A DNA stretch of 17,835 nucleotides, taken from assembly GCA_001796045.1 (NCBI GenBank), contig MGLN01000005.1, positions 1-17,835 on the forward strand, written 5' to 3'. This document shows positions 13,495 through 17,835 of this stretch, in pieces (positions within the stretch are counted from its first letter, which is position 1; each line of letters starts with the position of its first letter). Made by a program: the position numbers and the translations under genes. The stretch is from Caulobacterales bacterium RIFOXYB1_FULL_67_16. Its GTDB lineage: Bacteria > Pseudomonadota > Alphaproteobacteria > Caulobacterales > Caulobacteraceae. The notes under the pieces are model-generated. The model saw only the letters and a list, made by a program, of their open reading frames with translations, was not told the origin of the DNA and searched no databases.

Positions 13495-15069
13495 TTACCA
13501 CCAGATCGAATAAACGAGGATCAGGAAGGCGACCACGCCGACGGCGGCCAGGTTGAAGCCCAGGGTCGTCTTGTAGCTGATCTGGTCCAGCTTGATCTTC
13601 ATGGCGTCAGGCTTGGCCGGGACCAGCAGAGAAACCACCACCGCAGCGATCAGGGAGACGACGAAGACCACGCCGACCCGGTTCATGAAGGGGAAGATGA
13701 ACTGACCGGTCTCCTGCAGCCACCAGAAGATCGCCGACAACACCACCGAGCCGATGGCGGCGGTCAGGGCGCCGGCTTCGGACGCGCGCTTCCAGAACAG
13801 ACCCAGCATGAAGATGACCACGATGCCGGGGGTGAAGAAGCCGGTGAACTCTTGGATGAACTGGAAGGCCTGATCGAAGCCGCCCAGCAGAGGTCTGGCG
13901 GTCGCGATGCCGATGGCGACGGCGGCGACGGCGGCGATGCGGCCGACCGTGACCAGCTGGTGCTCGGGCACGTCCTTCTTGATCTTGGCGTAGAGGTCCA
14001 GGGTGAAGATGGTCGAGATCGAGTTCACCTTGGACGCCAGCGAGGCGATGATGGCGGCGATCAGGGCGGCGAAGACCAGACCCTTCAGCCCGACCGGCAG
14101 CAGGTTCATCATCGAGGGATAGGCCTGGTCCGGCGCCGACAGGTTCGGGGCTAGGATCAGGGCGGCCATGCCCGGCAGGACTACGATCACAGGCATCAGC
14201 AGCTTCAGATAGGCGGCGAAGGCGATGCCTTTCTGGGCCTCAGGCAGGGACTTGGCGGCCAGGGCGCGCTGGATGATGTACTGGTTGAAACCCCAGTAGC
14301 TGATGTTCATGACCCACAGGCCGCCCAGCAGAACGGCGATGCCCGGCAGCTCCTGATAGTGGGGATTGTCCTTCGACAGGATCATGTCGAACTTCTCGGG
14401 GAACTGGGTCAGCAGGGTGTGGAAGCCGGCCGCCGCGCCGCCCGCGCCGCCGATGGTCGACAGGGCGATGAAGCCGATGATCAGGCCGCCGCAAACCAGC
14501 AGGGCCACCTGAACGATGTCGGTCAGGGCCACGGCCTTCAGCCCGCCCCAAAGCTGATAGGCCAGGGCGAAGACGCCGATGGCGACGATGGCGTAGTCCT
14601 GGTTGAAGCCCGTGACGGTGTGAACGGCGATGGCGCCCAGCCACAGGATCGAGGTCACGTTCACGAAGACATAAAGCAGCAGCCAGAAGACGGCCATGAC
14701 GTTGCGGATCGTCGGCCCGTACCGCTGCTGCAGGAACTGCGGCATGGTGACGATGTCGTTGCGCAGGAAGATCGGCAGGAAGAACTTGCCGACGATCAGC
14801 AGGGTCAGAGCCGCCATCCACTCATAGGAGGCGATGCCCAGGCCGATCACATAGCCGGATCCGCTCATGCCGATGATCTGTTCGGCCGAGATGTTGGCTG
14901 CGATCAGCGAGGCCCCGATGGCCCACCAGGGCAGGCTCTTGGACGCCATGAAATAGTCGGTGGAGGTCTTCTGCTCGCCGGCCGTGCCGCGAGAGACCCA
15001 CTGGGCCAGACCGAAGATGAATACGGCGTAGATCGCCAGAATGGCGAGATCAATGCCCGCGAGCGTCAT
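13495..15069 (-). CDS. Sodium/sugar symporter, SSS (SGLT-like) family
   Basis: This 524-residue inner-membrane protein of the sodium:solute symporter family would import a sugar with Na+, probably the aldose broken down through DgoK and DgoA. About 14 hydrophobic segments are visible. Characteristic stretches are DYFMASKSLPWWAIG followed by NISAEQIIGMSGSGY near TM1-2, WGGLKAVALTDIVQ in mid-protein, KVNSISTIFTLDLY and FTGFFTPGIVVIFMLGLFWKRA in the C-terminal third. The frame extends to a TTG at 15141, but ATG 15069 starts directly before TM1 (MTLAGIDLAIL) with GGGGA about 9 bases upstream, and the extension is basic and unlike the family. First gene of its operon. Substrate could be galactose, arabinose or glucose; the sequence alone does not settle it. 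Confidence 0.9.
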   Translation of the reverse strand: MTLAGIDLAILAIYAVFIFGLAQWVSRGTAGEQKTSTDYFMASKSLPWWAIGASLIAANISAEQIIGMSGSGYVIGLGIASYEWMAALTLLIVGKFFLPIFLRNDIVTMPQFLQQRYGPTIRNVMAVFWLLLYVFVNVTSILWLGAIAVHTVTGFNQDYAIVAIGVFALAYQLWGGLKAVALTDIVQVALLVCGGLIIGFIALSTIGGAGGAAAGFHTLLTQFPEKFDMILSKDNPHYQELPGIAVLLGGLWVMNISYWGFNQYIIQRALAAKSLPEAQKGIAFAAYLKLLMPVIVVLPGMAALILAPNLSAPDQAYPSMMNLLPVGLKGLVFAALIAAIIASLASKVNSISTIFTLDLYAKIKKDVPEHQLVTVGRIAAVAAVAIGIATARPLLGGFDQAFQFIQEFTGFFTPGIVVIFMLGLFWKRASEAGALTAAIGSVVLSAIFWWLQETGQFIFPFMNRVGVVFVVSLIAAVVVSLLVPAKPDAMKIKLDQISYKTTLGFNLAAVGVVAFLILVYSIWW

Positions 15070-15258
15070 GTGCGTTGTCCCCACTACGGCCCTTGGTCCG
15101 GGCTTCCGGCGAAGCCTAGGGGAGGCGTCCATCCGCCGCAACGGTATTTTTATATATGCGTAGAGATTTTACCCGCGACAATGTTAGGGTCCCCGCTTGG
15201 GCGGGCTTCACCCGAAGTATGCGCCCCGCTAGCTTCTGGATCGTGCCGCAGGATTCTC
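15070..15258. promoter_or_regulatory. Divergent promoter region between the symporter operon and the IclR gene
   Basis: This 189-base gap serves two opposite transcripts. Toward the symporter (minus strand) TTGTCG (15180-15175) is followed, after about 17-19 bases, by the CATATATA stretch, a plausible -35/-10 pair. The AT-rich island at 15145-15171 stands out from the GC-rich surroundings. TATATGCGT (15153-15161) matches 8 of 9 bases of TATTTGCGT found (on the minus strand) in the operator before the second dehydrogenase. AGGA at 15250-15253 is the IclR ribosome site. Confidence 0.5.
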
Positions 15259-16032
15259 ATGACCGATCAAGACCCGACTGACGACCGCAAATACCGCGCG
15301 CCTGCCCTGGAGAAAGGGCTGGATGTGCTCGAGCTCCTGTCGGCTCAGGGGCAGCCCATGACGCCCTCCCAGATGTCCGCCACGCTGGGACGATCGGTCA
15401 GCGAACTGTTCCGCATGATCCAGGTCCTGGAGTTTCGGGGCTATATCGAACAGTCGCCCGAGGGGTATCGGCTGACCAATCGCCTCTTCACCCTGGGCAT
15501 GACCCAGGCCCCGATCAAGTCCCTGGTCGATGTCGCCATGCCGGCCATGCGCGGCCTTGCGTCCAGCACCATGCAATCCTGCCACCTGGTCGTGCCTTCC
15601 GGCGATCAGATCGTCGTCATCGCCCGAATCGAGAGCCCTGGCGATCTCGGCTATTCGGTCCGGATCGGCTATCGCCGCAGCATTCTGCACGCAACCTCCG
15701 GGCTCATGTTCTACTCCCGGTCAAATCCGCGGGCGCGCAAACATCTGCACGACACCCTGGTTTCGCTGTTCGGAGAGGCGGCGGTCGACGAGTTCGCCGA
15801 ACGGGCCATGTCCATGACGCGCGGCCGCCACGTAGAGCGGGCCAGCGACTTCGTGGTCGGCGTCACCGATCTGGTTGCGCCGATCATGGGTTCGGACGGG
15901 GTGATCGCAACCCTCATCACCCCCTTTATCGAACAGGCGGCCATGGTCTGCACCAAGGCGGAGGCCGCCGCCCTGCTGGTCCAGACGGCGGCGGATATAT
16001 CCGAACAGATGAGTGCGGTTTCTCAAGCCTAA
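15259..16032 (+). CDS. IclR-family transcriptional regulator
   Basis: This 257-residue DNA-binding protein would control the adjacent sugar genes in response to a pathway intermediate. Residues 14-75 form the winged helix-turn-helix: ALEKGLDVLELLSAQGQPMT, then SQMSATLGRSVSELFRMIQVLEFRGYIEQS, then a wing ending YRLTNRLF. Residues 80-250 are the IclR effector domain, with YSVRIGYRRSILHATSGL, the family's binding-loop region, and VAPIMGSDGVIATLITPF. The start is ATG 15259 with AGGA 5 bases upstream; the frame is open further 5' but only as antisense of the symporter gene. It is divergent from the symporter operon and upstream of the second dehydrogenase, so both are candidate targets. IclR proteins often sense 2-keto-3-deoxy sugar acids, which suits this pathway. 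The ligand is inferred. Confidence 0.92.
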   Translation: MTDQDPTDDRKYRAPALEKGLDVLELLSAQGQPMTPSQMSATLGRSVSELFRMIQVLEFRGYIEQSPEGYRLTNRLFTLGMTQAPIKSLVDVAMPAMRGLASSTMQSCHLVVPSGDQIVVIARIESPGDLGYSVRIGYRRSILHATSGLMFYSRSNPRARKHLHDTLVSLFGEAAVDEFAERAMSMTRGRHVERASDFVVGVTDLVAPIMGSDGVIATLITPFIEQAAMVCTKAEAAALLVQTAADISEQMSAVSQA

Positions 16033-16052
16033 ATCTTGATCCGCTTCGCCCG

Positions 16053-16119
16053 TTGACAGGAAGAAGCTCTCTCGCCATTTTCGCGGACGGTAACGCGTTT
16101 TATTTGTGAAACGCAAATA
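16053..16119 (+). promoter_or_regulatory. Promoter and interlocked inverted-repeat operator before the second aldose dehydrogenase
   Basis: TTGACA at 16053-16058 is a perfect -35 box; ATTTTC/CATTTT about 17-18 bases on is a weak -10. Downstream lie two overlapping inverted repeats: GCGTTT (16095-16100) with AAACGC (16109-16114), and TATTTG (16101-16106) with CAAATA (16114-16119). GTTT/AAAC half-sites resemble IclR/KdgR-type operators. Position after the promoter suits repression by road-block. The binding protein is most simply the IclR product just upstream, but this is inferred. Confidence 0.55.
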
Positions 16120-16142
16120 GCCGCCGACAAAAGGCGGGCGTC

Positions 16143-16149
16143 GAGGAGG
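16143..16149 (+). promoter_or_regulatory. Strong but distant ribosome binding site for the second dehydrogenase
   Basis: GAGGAGG is the best Shine-Dalgarno in the window, but 13 bases separate it from the ATG at 16163. No alternative in-frame start lies closer, and the protein beginning MAAIYPDLKD matches the start of XylB homologues, so the ATG stands. Confidence 0.6.
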
Positions 16150-16162
16150 CGCGCTTCGAATC

Positions 16163-16912
16163 ATGGCCGCCATTTATCCCGACCTGAAGGACAAGACCGT
16201 CATCGTCACCGGCGGAGCCGGCGGCATAGGCGAGGGCATAGTTCGCGCCTTTTACGCCCAGGGCGCCCGCGTAGGCTTTCTGGACATCGACGCGCAACGC
16301 GGGACCCGGCTTCAATCCGAACTCGGAGCCAGCGCCCTGTTCGTCGCCTGCGATCTGACCGATATCCCCGCCTTGAAGGCGGCTATCGCCGAGGTTCGGG
16401 CTGCGTTCGGGCCGATCGACATCCTGGTCAACAACGCCGCGCACGACGAGCGTCATGCGACCCTCGAGGTGACTGAAGATTACTGGGACGGCCGGATGGC
16501 CGTGAACCTCAAGCACCAGTTCTTCGCCGCCCAGGCCGTGCTTCCCGACATGAAGGCGACCGGCAAGGGCGCCATCGTCAATCTGGGTTCGACCTCCTGG
16601 ATCATCGGCCAGGGCGGAATGCCGGCCTATACCGCCTGCAAGTCGGCCGTTATCGGCCTGACCCGCTCCTTGGCTCGCGACTTCGGTCCCTTCGGCGTGC
16701 GCGTAAATGCGGTGGCGCCGGGCTGGATCATGACGGAGCGCCAGCTGGAGCTCTGGGTCACGCCGGAGACCGAAAAGCAAATCTACGCCAACCAGTGCCT
16801 CAAGCGCCGACTTGTGCCGGACGACATCGCGAAGGTGGTCGTCTTCATGTGTTCGGACGAGGCCGGGGCGATCACCAATCAACACTATGTCGTCGACGGC
16901 GGCTGGACCTGA
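16163..16912 (+). CDS. NAD-dependent aldose 1-dehydrogenase, SDR family (XylB paralogue)
   Basis: This 249-residue cytoplasmic short-chain dehydrogenase would oxidise an aldose to its aldonolactone. It shows TGGAGGIG (16-23) for the cofactor, Asp41 in FLDID, which favours NAD+ over NADP+, NNAAHDERH (90-98), Asn115, Ser143 in the NLGSTSW segment, and Tyr156/Lys160 in AYTACK. It is clearly paralogous to the xylB fragment at the window start (shared NNAA-D-RH, TxxYWD, VNL+H, FFAAQAV, ITxxHYxVDxGW), but it differs in the substrate-side loop (SWIIGQGGMPAYT against SWHLGLPDLSLYE). It precedes the sugar-acid dehydratase by one base and lies opposite dgoK and dgoA, so the substrate is probably galactose or another aldose handled by DgoK/DgoA. 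Xylose or L-arabinose remain possible. Confidence 0.87.
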   Translation: MAAIYPDLKDKTVIVTGGAGGIGEGIVRAFYAQGARVGFLDIDAQRGTRLQSELGASALFVACDLTDIPALKAAIAEVRAAFGPIDILVNNAAHDERHATLEVTEDYWDGRMAVNLKHQFFAAQAVLPDMKATGKGAIVNLGSTSWIIGQGGMPAYTACKSAVIGLTRSLARDFGPFGVRVNAVAPGWIMTERQLELWVTPETEKQIYANQCLKRRLVPDDIAKVVVFMCSDEAGAITNQHYVVDGGWT

Positions 16913-16913
16913 A

Positions 16914-17835
16914 ATGACCGATACTCCGAAGAACGCCAAGACGCTCCGCAGTCGCGCCTGGTTCGACAATCCGGACAATCCGGACATGACGGCGCTCTAT
17001 CTGGAGCGCTATCTGAACTACGGGCTGACCCGCAAAGAGCTTCAGTCGGGCAAGCCGATCATCGGCATCGCACAGACGGGGTCGGACCTGTCTCCGTGCA
17101 ACCGCCACCATCTGGTGCTGGCCGAGCGCGTGCGCGAAGGCATCCGCGAGGCCGGCGGCATCGCCATGGAATTCCCGGTCCATCCAATCCAGGAAACCGG
17201 CAAGCGCCCGACCGCCGGTCTGGACCGCAACCTGGCCTATCTGGGTCTGGTCGAAAGCCTGTACGGCTATCCCATCGACGGGGTCGTCCTGACCATCGGC
17301 TGCGACAAGACCACGCCCGCCTGTCTGATGGCGGCGGCCACCGTCAACATCCCGGCGATCGCTCTCTCGGTCGGTCCGATGCTGAACGGGTGGCACAAGG
17401 GCGAGCGCACCGGATCCGGCACAATCATCTGGAAGGCCCGTCAGATGATGGCCGCCGGCGAGATCGACTATGACGGCTTCATCGAACTGGTGGCCTCGTC
17501 CGCGCCTTCGGTGGGCTACTGCAACACCATGGGTACGGCCACGACCATGAACTCGCTGGCCGAGGCCCTGGGCATGTCGCTGCCCGGGTCGGCCGCCATT
17601 CCGGCGCCCTACCGCGAGCGCGCCCAGGTTGCCTACGAGACCGGTCTGCGTATCGTGGAAATGGTGCGCGAGGATCTGAAGCCGTCGGACATCCTGACCA
17701 AGGAAGCCTTCCATAACGCCATCGTCGTCAACTCGGCCATCGGCGGCTCCACCAATGCGCCCATCCACCTGACGGCCCTGGCCCGCCACGCCCACGTCGA
17801 CGTGCCGCTGCAGGACTGGCAGGCCGAGGGCCTGC
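16914..17835 (+). CDS. IlvD/Edd-family sugar-acid dehydratase (XylD-like), 3' truncated by the window edge
   Basis: This enzyme would dehydrate an aldonate to a 2-keto-3-deoxy acid. The frame is open to the last base; 307 residues of an expected ~590 are visible. The three Fe-S cysteines of the family are Cys62 (SPCNRHH), Cys130 (GCDKTTPA, with the Mg-binding Asp131) and Cys203 (GYCNTMGTA). WFDNPDNPDMTALYLERYLN (16-35) and MEFPVHPI (85-92) closely follow C. crescentus xylonate dehydratase as I remember it, with the cysteines shifted by two residues. The ATG follows the dehydrogenase stop by one base (TGA-A-ATG), so the pair is one operon. Xylonate, galactonate and arabonate dehydratases share this architecture; with DgoK and DgoA nearby, galactonate is a serious candidate, and it could also supply the xylose route. 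Confidence 0.9.
   Translation, partial: MTDTPKNAKTLRSRAWFDNPDNPDMTALYLERYLNYGLTRKELQSGKPIIGIAQTGSDLSPCNRHHLVLAERVREGIREAGGIAMEFPVHPIQETGKRPTAGLDRNLAYLGLVESLYGYPIDGVVLTIGCDKTTPACLMAAATVNIPAIALSVGPMLNGWHKGERTGSGTIIWKARQMMAAGEIDYDGFIELVASSAPSVGYCNTMGTATTMNSLAEALGMSLPGSAAIPAPYRERAQVAYETGLRIVEMVREDLKPSDILTKEAFHNAIVVNSAIGGSTNAPIHLTALARHAHVDVPLQDWQAEGL

Noticed and set aside
15070..15141. TTG-started extension of the SSS symporter
   Set aside because: The added residues are Arg/Pro-rich and would cover the likely promoter; ATG 15069 begins just before the first membrane helix.
14359..15258. 300-residue N-terminal extension of the IclR frame
   Set aside because: This part is antisense to the symporter gene and unlike any IclR domain. 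ATG 15259 has a ribosome site and begins a normal-length IclR protein.
1..17835. CRISPR arrays, tRNAs, mobile elements, toxin-antitoxin or defence genes
   Set aside because: I looked for direct repeat arrays, tRNA-like cloverleaf segments, transposase motifs and small unexplained frames and found none. All the space is explained by metabolic genes and short gaps.

Overview
The window looks like a carbohydrate-use locus from a GC-rich alphaproteobacterium of the Caulobacteraceae (Caulobacter, Brevundimonas or a close relative). I infer this from the strong GC3 codon bias, from xyl proteins that closely resemble the Caulobacter crescentus XylB, XylA and XylC sequences as I remember them, and from the large Caulobacter-type TonB-dependent receptor. 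No search was run. I see no tRNA, rRNA, CRISPR array, insertion sequence or prophage gene. No gene-free stretch exceeds 300 bases; the longest is the 230-base gap at 9971-10200.

Region 1 (1-5384, plus strand) is an oxidative D-xylose (Weimberg) operon: a 5'-truncated xylose dehydrogenase (xylB), an MFS sugar porter, alpha-ketoglutarate semialdehyde dehydrogenase (xylA), an SMP-30-type xylonolactonase (xylC) and an aldose 1-epimerase (galM-like). Gene spacing is tight, with a strong hairpin between the porter and xylA. The 2-keto-3-deoxyxylonate dehydratase (xylX) is not in view.

Region 2 (5381-11826, minus strand) handles polysaccharide outside the cytoplasm. Its transcription order is a Tat-exported GH43 glycosidase, a 1135-residue TonB-dependent receptor and a secreted family 10 pectate lyase. 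The glycosidase and the receptor each have the same 14-base near-palindrome upstream, probably a LacI-type operator. An intrinsic terminator separates the receptor from the lyase.

Region 3 (11968-15069, minus strand) is a three-gene operon: an SSS-family sodium/sugar symporter, 2-keto-3-deoxygalactonokinase (dgoK) and 2-keto-3-deoxy-6-phosphogalactonate aldolase (dgoA).

Region 4 (15259-17835, plus strand) diverges from region 3. It holds an IclR-family regulator, a second XylB-like aldose dehydrogenase and the first 307 residues of an IlvD/Edd sugar-acid dehydratase that runs off the window. The dehydratase has no stop codon in view but is plainly real.

Taken together, polymers (xylan, arabinan or pectin side chains) would be trimmed outside the cytoplasm, oligomers taken up by the receptor, and monomers imported by the MFS and SSS carriers. 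Sugars would then be oxidised by one of two dehydrogenase routes: xylose to alpha-ketoglutarate (region 1), and probably galactose or a related aldose to pyruvate plus glyceraldehyde 3-phosphate (regions 3 and 4). The enzymes belong to known families. What is new to look at lies in the regulatory sites, the terminator placement and the pairing of two parallel pathways, not in an undescribed protein system.
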